Assembly: GCA_016706565.1 (NCBI GenBank)
Contig: JADJJI010000007.1
Coordinates: 221,506-285,505, forward strand
Direction: 5' to 3'
Length of the DNA: 64,000 nt
DNA from: Piscinibacter sp.
GTDB lineage: Bacteria; Pseudomonadota; Gammaproteobacteria; Burkholderiales; Burkholderiaceae_C
Positions 36,008-45,461 of this stretch are shown piece by piece. A program made the translations under genes and the position numbers. Numbering within the stretch: the stretch's first letter is position 1; the number at the start of each line of letters is the position of its first letter. A model generated the notes under the pieces. The model was given only the letters and a program-made list of their open reading frames with translations, was not told the DNA's origin and did no database searches.

Positions 36008-38338
36008 ATGTCGACAGCCCCTCCCATCGATCTCGCCGGCCTGCGCGCCGGCATTGCCGACCTGTACGGCGGCACCGGCCACGTGGCGGCACAGTTGCGC
36101 GGCGCGCAGCTCAACTCCGTCCTGCGGTTGACGCCCTACGCGATGCTGGCCAATCTGGGCAGCGGCGCGCTGGTCGTCTGGGCCTTCCACGGCGACAGGC
36201 CAGCAGGCATGCTGGCCTGGCTGGGCATCTTGCTGCTGGTGCTCGGGCTGGCCACACTGGGCTGGATGCGCCGCGGCAGGCGTTTGCTCCACACCGCCCG
36301 GCCGCGCGCGCTGCACCGCGCCACCGTGCATGCCGCGCTGCTCGCCGGCATCTGGGCCGTCGTGCCGCTGCTGTGGTTCCCGGGAGCGTCGCCGGCGCAG
36401 CAGTTGCTCGTGGCCACGCTGTTCACCGGCATGCTCGGCGCGGGCACCTTCATGCTCAGCCCGCTGCCCCTGGCCGCACTGGCCTATGCCGCCATCTACT
36501 CGGTGGCCTCGCTGGGCGCGCTCTGGCGCGCCGCCGAGCCGACGTACCACGCCGTCGGCGCGCTGCTGGCGATGTACGCCCCGATGGTGATGCTGGGTTC
36601 GCTGGCCAGCTGGCGCAAGTCGATGGCCCTGCTGCGCTCTCAGACCGACGCAGTGCGACAGGAACGCATGCTGTCGGTGCTGCTGCAGGACTTCGAGCAG
36701 CACGCCGACGAAGCCCTGTGGGAGACCAGCACGGGCGGCCACCTCAACCACCTCTCGCCACGCCTGGCCGCTCTGCTGGGCGTGACTGACGCCGACATCC
36801 GCTCGCGCCCGCTGCTGGCGCTGCTGGAGCGCCGCGCCGTCACGGGCCTGGACGAACTCCAGCAGGCGCTGGACGACGGCCACCCGTTCCGGGAACAGCG
36901 CCTCTCGGTCAAGGACGGTGATGGCGTGCGCCACCTCTCGTTCAACGGCAAGCGGCTGCTCGACGACCGCGGCCGCACGCTCGGCTGGCGCGGCGTGATC
37001 GCCGACGTGACCGACAAGGTCGACACCGAGCTGCGCCTGCTGCAGCTGGCCCACACCGATTCGCTCACCGGGCTGGCCAACCGGTTCATGCTGCGCGATG
37101 CGCTCGCCGGCGCCCTGCGCGCGGGCCGTCCGGGTGCGCTGCTGATGGTCGACCTCGATCACTTCAAGATCGTCAACGACAGCCTCGGCCACAGCGCCGG
37201 CGACGAACTGCTCAAGTGCGTGGCGCAGCGCCTGCGCGACAGCCTGCGCACCGGCGACACCGTGGCACGGCTGGGCGGCGATGAATTCGCCGTGGTCATG
37301 ACGCATTCCGGCGCGGCCGACGAAGCCGGCGTGCTGGCCCAGCGGCTGATCGATGCGCTGGAGCAGCCGATCGACGTGCAGGGCCGGCACCTGCGCGTGG
37401 GGGCGAGCGTCGGCGTGGCGATGTTCGGCGAGAACGAGGTCGGCGTCGACGACCTGCTGGTGCGCGCCGACACTGCGCTCTACGTCGCCAAGGAAGACGG
37501 CCGCGGACGGCTGGCCCTGTACTCGCCCGAGATGGGCGCGAACAGCCGCCGCCGCGTCGACATCGAGGCCGGCCTGCGCTTTGCGATCGCGAACGACCAG
37601 CTTGCCATGCACTGGCAGCCCAAGGTCGACATCGACAAGTGGCGGATCGTCGGCGCCGAGGCGCTGATGCGCTGGGAGCACCCCGTGCTCGGCCGCGTCA
37701 GCCCGGTGGAGTTCATCCCGGTGGCCGAGCAGACCGGCCTGATCGACGACCTCGGCCGCTGGGCGCTGCGCGAGGCCTGCCGCGCTGCCACCGGGCCGCT
37801 GGCCGGCCTGTGCGTGTCGGTCAACGTGTCGCCGGCGCAGCTGCGCGATGCGCGCTTCGTGACGCACGTGCGCGACGCGCTGCGCGAGTTCGAGATGACT
37901 CCGGCACTGCTCGAGCTGGAGATCACCGAGTCGGTGCTGATGGAAGACATCCACGGCGCGCTGGAGCAGTTGCACGCGCTGCGCGGCCTGGGCGTGCGCG
38001 TGGCGCTCGACGACTTCGGCACCGGCTACTCGTCACTGGCCTACCTGCGCCGCTTCCCGTTCGACACGCTGAAGATCGACCGCGCCTTCGTCAACGAGGT
38101 GCTGCTGCGCAAGGACGCACGCGCCATCGTGCAGATGATCGCGCAGCTCGCTGCCACGCTGGGCATGCGCACCGTTTGCGAAGGCGTGGAATCGGCGCAG
38201 CAGCTCGCCGTGGTGGCCAAGGCCGGCTGCCACGAGGTGCAGGGCTACCTGATCTCGCCGCCCAAGCCGCTGGCCGAGATGGCGAGGTTCGCGGCCGGCT
38301 GGCAGCCGAGCCCGCCGGAGATGAACACGCTGCACTGA
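36008..38338 (+). CDS. Membrane GGDEF-EAL protein (c-di-GMP cyclase/phosphodiesterase)
   Basis: A 776-residue protein. Five to six hydrophobic segments fill about residues 35-200, a PAS-like domain lies near 215-335, then GGDEF (motif at 423-427) and EAL (EAL at 551-553). GGDEF is intact, with the inhibitory RTGD site five residues before it. The EAL domain keeps DDFGTGYSSL and LKID, so it may also be active; which activity dominates cannot be told. The sigma-28-like promoter and nearby chemotaxis genes suggest control of motility. Confidence 0.93.
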   Translation: MSTAPPIDLAGLRAGIADLYGGTGHVAAQLRGAQLNSVLRLTPYAMLANLGSGALVVWAFHGDRPAGMLAWLGILLLVLGLATLGWMRRGRRLLHTARPRALHRATVHAALLAGIWAVVPLLWFPGASPAQQLLVATLFTGMLGAGTFMLSPLPLAALAYAAIYSVASLGALWRAAEPTYHAVGALLAMYAPMVMLGSLASWRKSMALLRSQTDAVRQERMLSVLLQDFEQHADEALWETSTGGHLNHLSPRLAALLGVTDADIRSRPLLALLERRAVTGLDELQQALDDGHPFREQRLSVKDGDGVRHLSFNGKRLLDDRGRTLGWRGVIADVTDKVDTELRLLQLAHTDSLTGLANRFMLRDALAGALRAGRPGALLMVDLDHFKIVNDSLGHSAGDELLKCVAQRLRDSLRTGDTVARLGGDEFAVVMTHSGAADEAGVLAQRLIDALEQPIDVQGRHLRVGASVGVAMFGENEVGVDDLLVRADTALYVAKEDGRGRLALYSPEMGANSRRRVDIEAGLRFAIANDQLAMHWQPKVDIDKWRIVGAEALMRWEHPVLGRVSPVEFIPVAEQTGLIDDLGRWALREACRAATGPLAGLCVSVNVSPAQLRDARFVTHVRDALREFEMTPALLELEITESVLMEDIHGALEQLHALRGLGVRVALDDFGTGYSSLAYLRRFPFDTLKIDRAFVNEVLLRKDARAIVQMIAQLAATLGMRTVCEGVESAQQLAVVAKAGCHEVQGYLISPPKPLAEMARFAAGWQPSPPEMNTLH

Positions 38339-38352
38339 GCAGCGTTCGGGAC

Positions 38353-39240
38353 TCAGTGCCGCAGGCCGAGCAGTTGCCGCGCCTCGGCCGGGCTGGCCAC
38401 CGCGCGGCCGGCGCGCAGTGCGCAGGCCGCCAGCGCCTCGATCAGCACGCCGTTGCCGGTGGCGCGCTGGTCTCCCGGCAGGTAGAAGGTGTCCTCCAGC
38501 CCCGTGCGCAGCATGCCGCCGAGCTCGGCGGTGCGCTGGTGCACCGGCCAGATCTCGCCGCGGCCGATCAGCGTGGTCTGCCACACGCTGCCCGGCTTCA
38601 CCCAGCGCGGCAGCAGGGCCAGCAGGTCGGCGTCGCAGGGCATGCCCGAGGCCACGCCCATGACGAAGTTGTACTCGGGCGTGCCCATCTCCGGCTTGAG
38701 CATGCCGGCCTCGAGGTACATGCCCACCGAGCGCACGATGCCCACGTCGAAGCACTCGAACTCCGGGTGCACGCCGCACTCTTCCATCACGTCGAGGAAC
38801 TGCTGCACCTTGGGCACCGGGTTGTCGAACACCATCGGCGGCCAGGCCCATAACCCGTCGGACTTGATCTTCAGGTAGTTCAGGCTGCCGGCGTTGCAGG
38901 CGGCGATCTCCGGCTTGACGCGGCGGATGCAGGCCAGCGGCCCGGAGACATCCTTGCCGATCACGCCGGTGGTCAGGTTGATGATCACGCCAGGGCAGGC
39001 GGCGCGGATGGCATTCACCACCGACTCGGCCACGTCCGGGTCCCAGCTCGGCATGTGGCCCAGGCCCTCCTCCTGCATGCGCAGGTGCACATGCATGATC
39101 GAGGCGCCGGCATTGAAGGCGTCGCGCGCCTCGGCGGCCATCTGCGCGGGCGTGACCGGCACCGGGTGCTGCTTCGGGTTGGTCAGCACGCCGGTCAGCG
39201 CGCAGGTGAGGATGGCCTTGTCCACGTCGCTCTCCGTCAT
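38353..39240 (-). CDS. BKACE-type beta-keto acid cleavage enzyme (DUF849)
   Basis: A 295-residue zinc TIM-barrel. The metal histidines are in SIMHVHLRMQ (HVH at about residues 50-52) and a downstream Glu in PEFECFDVG. The family condenses a beta-keto acid with acetyl-CoA and splits it to acetoacetate and a new acyl-CoA. Its ATG overlaps the stop of the biotin carboxylase subunit (ATGA), so it belongs to the same operon. Processing a keto acid made in the carboxylation pathway is inferred; the natural substrate is unknown. Confidence 0.88.
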   Translation of the reverse strand: MTESDVDKAILTCALTGVLTNPKQHPVPVTPAQMAAEARDAFNAGASIMHVHLRMQEEGLGHMPSWDPDVAESVVNAIRAACPGVIINLTTGVIGKDVSGPLACIRRVKPEIAACNAGSLNYLKIKSDGLWAWPPMVFDNPVPKVQQFLDVMEECGVHPEFECFDVGIVRSVGMYLEAGMLKPEMGTPEYNFVMGVASGMPCDADLLALLPRWVKPGSVWQTTLIGRGEIWPVHQRTAELGGMLRTGLEDTFYLPGDQRATGNGVLIEALAACALRAGRAVASPAEARQLLGLRH

Positions 39241-41213
39241 TCGGCCGCTGCGGCCGCCAGTTCCAGTTCCACCAGCAGCGCCCCCGAGGCCACCTGCTGG
39301 CCGGCCTGCACGGCCACGCGCACGACGCGCCCGGCCGCGCCGGCGGCCACCCACATCTCCATCTTCATCGCCTCGACGCACACCAGCGGCTGGCCGGCCG
39401 CGACGCTGTCGCCCGGCTGTACCGCGAGCTTGGCGACGACGCCGGCCACCGGGGCTTGCGCGCGGCTCGCATCGGCGCGTCGGTCGGACAGGGGCACCGC
39501 CGACGGCTCCTCGAAGACGAAGGCGTGCGCCTCGCGCACCAGGTGCAGCGAAGCGCCCTGCCACACCGCGACGGCCCGACGCACGACGCCATCCCATTCC
39601 CAGCACAGCTCACGTTCGCCGGCGGCCCGCAGCCGCACGGAGTGTGCTGCGCCATCGAGCACGACCTGCACGCTGCCGTCGCGCTGCAGGCGCACGCGCG
39701 GGGTACGGCGCTGCCCATCCAGCACCAGCGGCAGGTCGTACGCAGCGACGCTGTCGGGCCGCCGGACCGTACCGTCACGCAGCGCGAACGCGGCCGCGGC
39801 CAGGCACCAGTCTTCATCGCTCGCCGTCGGCCGCTGCATCAGCGGCGCGCCCTCGTGCTGCCAGTCGTCGAGCAGCTGCGTGGTCATCTCGCCGCGGCAA
39901 AAAGCGGAATGGCCGAGCAGCTCGCGCAGGAAGCGTGCGTTGTGGCGCAGCCCGATCAGCGGCGCGGCCGCGAGCGCGGCGCGCAGGCGGCGGATCGCGT
40001 CGCCGCGATCGCGGCCATGGGCGATCAGCTTGGCGACCATGGCGTCGTAGTACGGGCCGATCACGCTGCCTTCGGCCAGGCCATGGTCGATGCGGATGCC
40101 CGGCTGCAGGACGAGCTCGGGGCGCCAGTGCAGCACCGTGCCCGTCTGCGGCGCGAAGCCGGCGTAGGGGTCTTCCGTGTACAGGCGCACCTCGATGGCG
40201 TGCCCCTGCATGGCCACCTGGGCCTGCGACAGCGGCAACGCTTCGCCGGCGGCGACACGCAATTGCCACTCGACCAGGTCCAGCCCCGTCACCATCTCGG
40301 TGACCGGATGCTCCACCTGCAGCCGCGTGTTCATCTCCAGGAAGTAGTGGCGGCCCGTCTGGTCGAGAATGAACTCCACGGTGCCTGCGCCCACGTAGCC
40401 CACCGCGCGAGCGGCGGCCACCGCGTCGTGGCCCATGGCCGCGCGCAGCTCGGGCGAGACCACCGGCGAGGGCGACTCTTCGATCACCTTCTGGCGGCGC
40501 CTCTGCGCGCTGCAGTCGCGCTCGCCGAGGTGGATGACATGGCCCTGCGTGTCGGCGAACACCTGGATCTCGATGTGGCGGGCATGCTCGACGAGCCGCT
40601 CCAGCATCAGCGTGTCGTCGCCGAAGGCGCTCTTCGCCTCGCGGCGTGCGCCAGCCAGCGCCTCGCCGATCTGATCGGCCGAGCGCACCAACCGCATGCC
40701 GCGCCCGCCGCCGCCGGCCACCGCCTTGACGAGCAGCGGGAAGCCCAGCTTCAGCGCCTGCGCATGCAGCGTCGCGTCATCCTGCTCCTGCCCCAGGTAG
40801 CCCGGCGCGCAGGGCACGCCGGCGTCGTGCAAACGCCGCTTGGCGAGGGCCTTGTCGCCCATCGCGGTGATGGCCGAAGGCGGCGGGCCGATGAACACCA
40901 GGCCCGCGTCGAGGCAGGCGTGCGCGAATGCGGCGTTCTCGCTGAGGAAGCCGTATCCCGGATGCACGGCATCAGCGCCGCTGCGGCGCGCCGCGTCGAG
41001 CAAGGCGGCGGCGTTGAGGTACGAGTCGGCCGCCGGAGCGGGGCCGATGCGCACGGCCTCGTCAGCCTGCTGCACATGCGGCGCGCAGGCATCGGCATCG
41101 CTGTACACGGCCACCGTTCGGTAGCCCAGCGCACGCGCCGTGCGGATCACACGGCAGGCGATCTCGCCGCGGTTCGCGATGAGGATCTTCTCGAAGCTCA
41201 CTGCGGCATCCAT
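39237..41213 (-). CDS. Acyl-CoA carboxylase alpha subunit (biotin carboxylase and biotin carrier), AtuF-like
   Basis: A 658-residue protein. The biotin carboxylase domain has KILIANRGEIACRVIRTAR at the start, KAVAGGGGRGMRLV (ATP-grasp) and EMNTRLQVEHPVTEM. A middle linker domain precedes the C-terminal biotinyl domain with EAMKMEMW (biotin on the second Lys-containing position). It carboxylates biotin for the carboxyltransferase encoded upstream. Start at 41213 overlaps the hydratase stop by 16 bp. Gene order suggests a geranyl-CoA-type carboxylase rather than methylcrotonyl-CoA carboxylase. Confidence 0.92.
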   Translation of the reverse strand: MDAAVSFEKILIANRGEIACRVIRTARALGYRTVAVYSDADACAPHVQQADEAVRIGPAPAADSYLNAAALLDAARRSGADAVHPGYGFLSENAAFAHACLDAGLVFIGPPPSAITAMGDKALAKRRLHDAGVPCAPGYLGQEQDDATLHAQALKLGFPLLVKAVAGGGGRGMRLVRSADQIGEALAGARREAKSAFGDDTLMLERLVEHARHIEIQVFADTQGHVIHLGERDCSAQRRRQKVIEESPSPVVSPELRAAMGHDAVAAARAVGYVGAGTVEFILDQTGRHYFLEMNTRLQVEHPVTEMVTGLDLVEWQLRVAAGEALPLSQAQVAMQGHAIEVRLYTEDPYAGFAPQTGTVLHWRPELVLQPGIRIDHGLAEGSVIGPYYDAMVAKLIAHGRDRGDAIRRLRAALAAAPLIGLRHNARFLRELLGHSAFCRGEMTTQLLDDWQHEGAPLMQRPTASDEDWCLAAAAFALRDGTVRRPDSVAAYDLPLVLDGQRRTPRVRLQRDGSVQVVLDGAAHSVRLRAAGERELCWEWDGVVRRAVAVWQGASLHLVREAHAFVFEEPSAVPLSDRRADASRAQAPVAGVVAKLAVQPGDSVAAGQPLVCVEAMKMEMWVAAGAAGRVVRVAVQAGQQVASGALLVELELAAAAAE

Positions 41214-41992
41214 TTCGCCTTGCGTTTCTGCAGGAAGGCGGTCTGCCCTTCGGTGCCCTCGTCCGACAGCGCGGCGCGCGAGAACACCTCGGCCGCTTCC
41301 TGCACCAGCGAGGCCGGGCTGTGCAGCCGCGCCTTGGCGATCAGCGCCTTGGTGGCCGCCACCGCCTGCGGCGCGTTCTGCAGGATCTCGCCCAGCACGC
41401 GCTGCAGTGCCGCGTCGAGCTCGGCATCGGCATGCAGCTCGTGCACCAGGCCGAGCGCCAGCGCCGCCTTCGCGTCGATGCGCCCGCCCGTCACCGCGAG
41501 CCGCCGCGCCTGCGAGATGCCCAGGCGCTCGACCAGATACGGCGCGATCTGCGCCGGCACCACGCCCAGCGAAGCCTCGGGCAGGCGGAACACGGCACTC
41601 TCGCCGGCGAGCGTGACATCGCCCACGCAGGCCAGGCCGAAACCACCACCCATCGCCGTGCCCTCGACCACCACCACCACCGCCAGACCGGTGCGTGCGT
41701 AGTCGGCGCAGAGTTCGCCGAAGGACGCGTTCACCGCGACGATGGCGTTCGGGTCGGCGGCCAGGCGCATGCGTGCGGTCGCCATCTCGCTGATGTCGGC
41801 ACCGGCGCTGAAATGCCCCCCCGCGCCGCGCAGCACCACCACGCGCAGCGTGCCGTCGGCCTCGGCCTGCGCGAGCGCCTCGCGCAGCGCCAGCACCATG
41901 GCCATCGACATCGCGTTGCGCGCCTGCGGCCGGTTCAGCGTCAGGTAGAGCACCGCGCCGGCGCGGCGCACGGTGACCACAGGCTCGCTCAT
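41198..41992 (-). CDS. Enoyl-CoA hydratase family protein, AtuE/methylglutaconyl-CoA hydratase-like
   Basis: A 264-residue crotonase-fold enzyme. Oxyanion-hole motifs are HFSAGADISEM and GTAMGGGFGLACVGD, and the active-site glutamate is in FRLPEASLGVVPAQI. In the acyclic terpene and leucine routes this step hydrates the carboxylated enoyl-CoA (isohexenylglutaconyl-CoA or methylglutaconyl-CoA). ATG at 41992 with the repeat-rich gap directly upstream, so it may need its own promoter there. It overlaps the biotin carboxylase gene. Confidence 0.9.
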   Translation of the reverse strand: MSEPVVTVRRAGAVLYLTLNRPQARNAMSMAMVLALREALAQAEADGTLRVVVLRGAGGHFSAGADISEMATARMRLAADPNAIVAVNASFGELCADYARTGLAVVVVVEGTAMGGGFGLACVGDVTLAGESAVFRLPEASLGVVPAQIAPYLVERLGISQARRLAVTGGRIDAKAALALGLVHELHADAELDAALQRVLGEILQNAPQAVAATKALIAKARLHSPASLVQEAAEVFSRAALSDEGTEGQTAFLQKRKAKWMPQ

Positions 41993-41999
41993 GTCGATT

Positions 42000-42682
42000 G
42001 CTCCACTGCGCCTGGGGGGAGCCGCATGCGGCCCGTTCCTGACGTTCGAAGACCGCTGTGCGGGTCTCGGGTGGCGCGGCAAAGGCACGCCCGGGCAGAC
42101 TGCGGCGCTTCGCCTCGGCGGTCGGCGCTGCGCGCCGACTCCCCTGCGATGCTCGGTCTCATGGCCCCGTCGCCGAACTCACTCCGCGACCTGCGGTCGC
42201 TGCGTTCGGACAGCGTCGACGAGTCAGAAGACGAAGCGCGCTGCGCGCGCGGCCACGAGCCCTGTGCTTCTCGGCACCTCAGAGGCGCGCCTTCGCCTGC
42301 CCGGGCGTGCCTTCGCTGAACCAGCGGCGGCATGCGAGACGAGACGAACCAGCGGTGGACTTCGCGGCAGGCGCTGCCCGCGGGGGCGATTTCTGTGGCG
42401 ACGAGAAGCGCAGCGCCAGGGTCGGCGCGCGAGAGCGCGCTTCGTGGTCTGACTTGCCGCGGCTGTTCGAACGCAGCGACCGCAGGGAGCGTAGTGAGTT
42501 CTGCGGCACGACCCTGGCGCGAGCATCGCAGTGGAGTCGGCGCAACGCGCCGACCGCCACAGCATGAGCCCCCCGCGGGCAGCGCCTGCCGCGATGCGCG
42601 AACCAGACACGAAAGCGGCCACATGAGAGGGTCAACAACGGACCGCAAGCAGCGGCCAGTTCACCAAGCCTCGATGCAAGCC
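42000..42682. repeat. Non-coding mosaic of nested inverted repeats inside the carboxylase operon
   Basis: No convincing gene lies in these 0.68 kb. Imperfect arms of about 110-170 bases run from 42117 toward 42290 and, inverted, from 42558 back toward 42385. Within them, 42172-42228 and 42448-42503 match closely. Two shorter exact pairs are offset: 42083-42098 with 42297-42312 (16 bases) and 42363-42385 with 42571-42593 (23 bases). The pieces thus overlap in register, as if assembled from repeated modules. Similar GC-rich elements are known between genes in Burkholderiales. Confidence 0.75.
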
Positions 42683-43837
42683 TCACTTGGCCACCTTCGG
42701 CAGCGTGCCCTCGAGCTTGCAGATGATGCCCAGCATCACCTCGTCGGCACCGCCGCCGATGGAGACCAAGCGGCTGTCGCGATACGCCTGAGACACCGGG
42801 TTGTCCCAGGTGAAGCCCATGCCGCCCCAGTACTGCAGGCACGAGTCCGCGACCTCGCGCGACAGCCGCCCGCACTTGAGCTTGGCCATCGAGGCGAGCT
42901 TGGTGACGTCCTTGCCGCCGACGTACATCTCCACGGCGCGATACGTCAGCGCGCGCAGCGCCTCGACCTCGGTGCGAAGCTCGGCGAGCCGGTAGTGCAC
43001 CACCTGGTTGTCGAGGATGCTCTTGCCGAAGGCCTGGCGCTGGCGGGTGTATTCGATGGTCGCGTCGATGATGCGGTCGAGCCCGCGCAGCGAACTCGCC
43101 GCGCCCCACAGCCGCTCCTCCTGGAACTGCAGCATCTGGAAGGTGAAGCCCATGCCCTCCTGGCCGATCAGGTGGCGCTGCGGCACGCGCACGTTGTCGA
43201 AGAACAGCTGTGCGGTATCCGACGAATCCATGCCGATCTTGCGGATCTTCTGCTTGGTGATGCCGGGCGCGTCCATCGGCACGACGATCAGGCTCTTGTT
43301 GCGGTGCGGCGAGCCCTCGGAGGTGTTGGCGAGCAGGCAGCACCAGTCGGCCTTCAGTCCGTTGGTGATCCACATCTTCGAGCCGTTGATGACGTAGTCG
43401 CCGCCTTCCTTGCGCGCGCTGGTCTTCGCCGCCGCCACGTCGGAGCCACCGCCGGCCTCGCTGACGCCCAGGCAGGCGACGTAATCGCCGGCGATGGTGG
43501 GCGCGAGGAACTCGCGGCGCAACTCGTCGGAGCCGAAACGGGCCAGCGCCGGCGTGGCCATGTCGGTCTGCACGCCGATGGCCATGGGCACGCCGCCGCA
43601 CGTGCAGTCGCCCAGCGCCTCGGCCATCACCATGGAGTAGCTGAAGTCCAGGCCCATGCCGCCGTATTCGGCCGGGTACTTGATGCCCAGCAGGCCCAGG
43701 TCGCCGAGCTTCTTGAACACCTCGTGGCTCGGAAACTCCTGCGCCGCTTCCCACTCGGGCACGTGCGGGTTGAGTTCCTTGGCGACGAACTTGCGCACCG
43801 TGTCGGCGATCTGTTCGTGTTCGGGGGTGAATTTCAT
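42683..43837 (-). CDS. Acyl-CoA dehydrogenase, citronellyl-CoA dehydrogenase (AtuD)-like
   Basis: A 384-residue FAD enzyme with VSEAGGGSDVAAAKTSARK and KMWITNGLKADW. The usual catalytic Glu near the C-terminus is absent (SIGGGADEVM), and the base is probably the Glu in FQEERLWGAA, as in isovaleryl- and long-chain-type dehydrogenases. The CGGVPMAIGVQTDMATPALARFGS stretch is what I remember from AtuD. It forms the double bond before carboxylation in a branched acyl-CoA. The gene lies 13 bp after the carboxyltransferase gene, with the repeat cluster downstream. Confidence 0.88.
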   Translation of the reverse strand: MKFTPEHEQIADTVRKFVAKELNPHVPEWEAAQEFPSHEVFKKLGDLGLLGIKYPAEYGGMGLDFSYSMVMAEALGDCTCGGVPMAIGVQTDMATPALARFGSDELRREFLAPTIAGDYVACLGVSEAGGGSDVAAAKTSARKEGGDYVINGSKMWITNGLKADWCCLLANTSEGSPHRNKSLIVVPMDAPGITKQKIRKIGMDSSDTAQLFFDNVRVPQRHLIGQEGMGFTFQMLQFQEERLWGAASSLRGLDRIIDATIEYTRQRQAFGKSILDNQVVHYRLAELRTEVEALRALTYRAVEMYVGGKDVTKLASMAKLKCGRLSREVADSCLQYWGGMGFTWDNPVSQAYRDSRLVSIGGGADEVMLGIICKLEGTLPKVAK

Positions 43838-43850
43838 CGGGCTTCCTCGG

Positions 43851-45461
43851 TCAGAAACGGGCCACGCCGAAGCTGTTCGGCCGCAGCGTGCGGGCATCGG
43901 CCTCGGCGGCCATCGCCAGGCACAGGCCGAGCAGGCGACGCGTGTCGCGCGGGTCGACGATGCCGTCGTCCCACAGCCGCGCGGTGCCGAACAGCGCCGT
44001 CGACTCCTTGTCCAGGCGCAGGCGCAGCGCGTCGCTCATGGCCGCCAGCGCCTCCTCGTTGGCGGCCTGGCCGGCGCGCTCGAGCTTGCTGCGGTTGACG
44101 ATGTCCATCACCTTGGCCGCCTGCGCGCCGCCCATCACCGCGGTGCGTGCCGACGGCCAGGCGAAGATGAAGCGCGGGTCGAAGCCGCGGCCGCACATGC
44201 CGTAGTTGCCGGCGCCGTAGCTGCCGCCGAGCACGACGGTGAACTTCGGCACCCGCGCGTTGGCCACCGCCTGGATCATCTTCGAGCCGTGCTTGATCGC
44301 GCCGCCGCGCTCGGCGGCCGAGCCGACCATGTACCCGGTGGTGTTCTGCAGGAACAGCAGCGCCGTGCCGCTCTGGTCGGCCAGCTGCATGAACTGCGCG
44401 GCCTTGGTCGAGCCCTCGGGCTGGATCGGGCCGTTGTTGCCGATGATCGCCACCGCATGGCCCATCAGTCGCGCATGGCCGCACACCGTCTCGCTGCCGT
44501 AGCCGGGCTTGAACTCGAGGAAGTCGCTGCCGTCGACCAGCCGCGCGATCACCTCGCGCACGTCGTAGGGCTCGCGCTCGTCGGCGGGCACGATGCCCAT
44601 CAGCTCCTGCTCGTCGAACAGCGGCTCGGCGAAGGGGCGTGCCGGACCGGCCGCGTCCCAGTTCAGCTTGTCGAGCAGTTCGCGTGTCAGCGCGATCGCG
44701 TGGGCGTCGTTCTCGCAGAGGTATTCGCCCAGGCCCGTCACCTCGGCATGGGTCTGCGCGCCGCCGAGTTCCTCGTCGGTCGCGTCCTCGCCGATGGCCG
44801 CCTTCACCAGCGGCGGGCCGGCCAGGTAGATGCTGCTGCGCCCGCGCACCAGCACCACGTAGTCCGACAAGCCCGGCAGGTAGGCGCCGCCGGCGGTGGA
44901 GGAGCCGTGCACCACCGCGATCTGCGGGATGCCCATCGCCGACATCCGCGCCTGGTTGGCGAAGCTGCGCCCGCCGTCGACGAAGATCTCCGCCTGGTAC
45001 ATCAGGTTGGCACCGCCCGACTCCACCAGGTAGACCAGCGGCAGCTTGTTCTCGCGTGCGATCTCCTGCGCACGCAGCGCCTTCTTCAGTCCCATGGGCG
45101 CCACCGTGCCGCCCTTCACGCCGCTGTCGCTGGCCGAGATCAGCACGCGCTTGCCGGCTACCGTGCCGATGCCGACGATGCTGCCGCCGCCGAGCACGGC
45201 CTTCTTGCCGTCGTCGTCGTGCATGTTCAGCCCAGCCAGCCGGCTGAGCTCGAGGAAGCCCGAGCCGCGGTCGAGCAGCCGAGCCACGCGCTCGCGCGGC
45301 AGCAGCTGGCCGCGCTGCTCGAAACGCGAGCGCTTGGATTCGCTCTCGGCGATCACCAGCCCCTCGAGGCGCTGCACCTCGGCCAGGCGCTCGGCCATGC
45401 GCTGCGTGTTGGCGGCGAAGGCAGCGCTCGCCGGGTCGAGCTTCGAGACGATGACCGGCAT
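43851..45461 (-). CDS. Acyl-CoA carboxylase carboxyltransferase subunit, AtuC-like
   Basis: A 536-residue carboxyltransferase with crotonase-like N and C halves: VYLVESGGANLMYQAEIF and HGSSTAGGAYLPGLSDY in the first, FLQNTTGYMVGSAAERGGAI and GGSYGAGNYGMCGRGFDPR in the second. It moves CO2 from biotin to the gamma-carbon of an enoyl-CoA. Substrate could be geranyl-CoA or 3-methylcrotonyl-CoA. The GRSFANQARMSA segment has small residues where methylcrotonyl-CoA carboxylase has bulky ones as I remember it, which favours a longer substrate. Its ATG overlaps the SDR stop by one base. Confidence 0.9.
   Translation of the reverse strand: MPVIVSKLDPASAAFAANTQRMAERLAEVQRLEGLVIAESESKRSRFEQRGQLLPRERVARLLDRGSGFLELSRLAGLNMHDDDGKKAVLGGGSIVGIGTVAGKRVLISASDSGVKGGTVAPMGLKKALRAQEIARENKLPLVYLVESGGANLMYQAEIFVDGGRSFANQARMSAMGIPQIAVVHGSSTAGGAYLPGLSDYVVLVRGRSSIYLAGPPLVKAAIGEDATDEELGGAQTHAEVTGLGEYLCENDAHAIALTRELLDKLNWDAAGPARPFAEPLFDEQELMGIVPADEREPYDVREVIARLVDGSDFLEFKPGYGSETVCGHARLMGHAVAIIGNNGPIQPEGSTKAAQFMQLADQSGTALLFLQNTTGYMVGSAAERGGAIKHGSKMIQAVANARVPKFTVVLGGSYGAGNYGMCGRGFDPRFIFAWPSARTAVMGGAQAAKVMDIVNRSKLERAGQAANEEALAAMSDALRLRLDKESTALFGTARLWDDGIVDPRDTRRLLGLCLAMAAEADARTLRPNSFGVARF

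Noticed and set aside
42000-42682. Coding genes or an insertion sequence in the repeat cluster
   Set aside because: Frames here are short, low-complexity and mirrored by the repeats; no transposase motif or target-site duplication was found. It also lacks the regular spacing of a CRISPR array.
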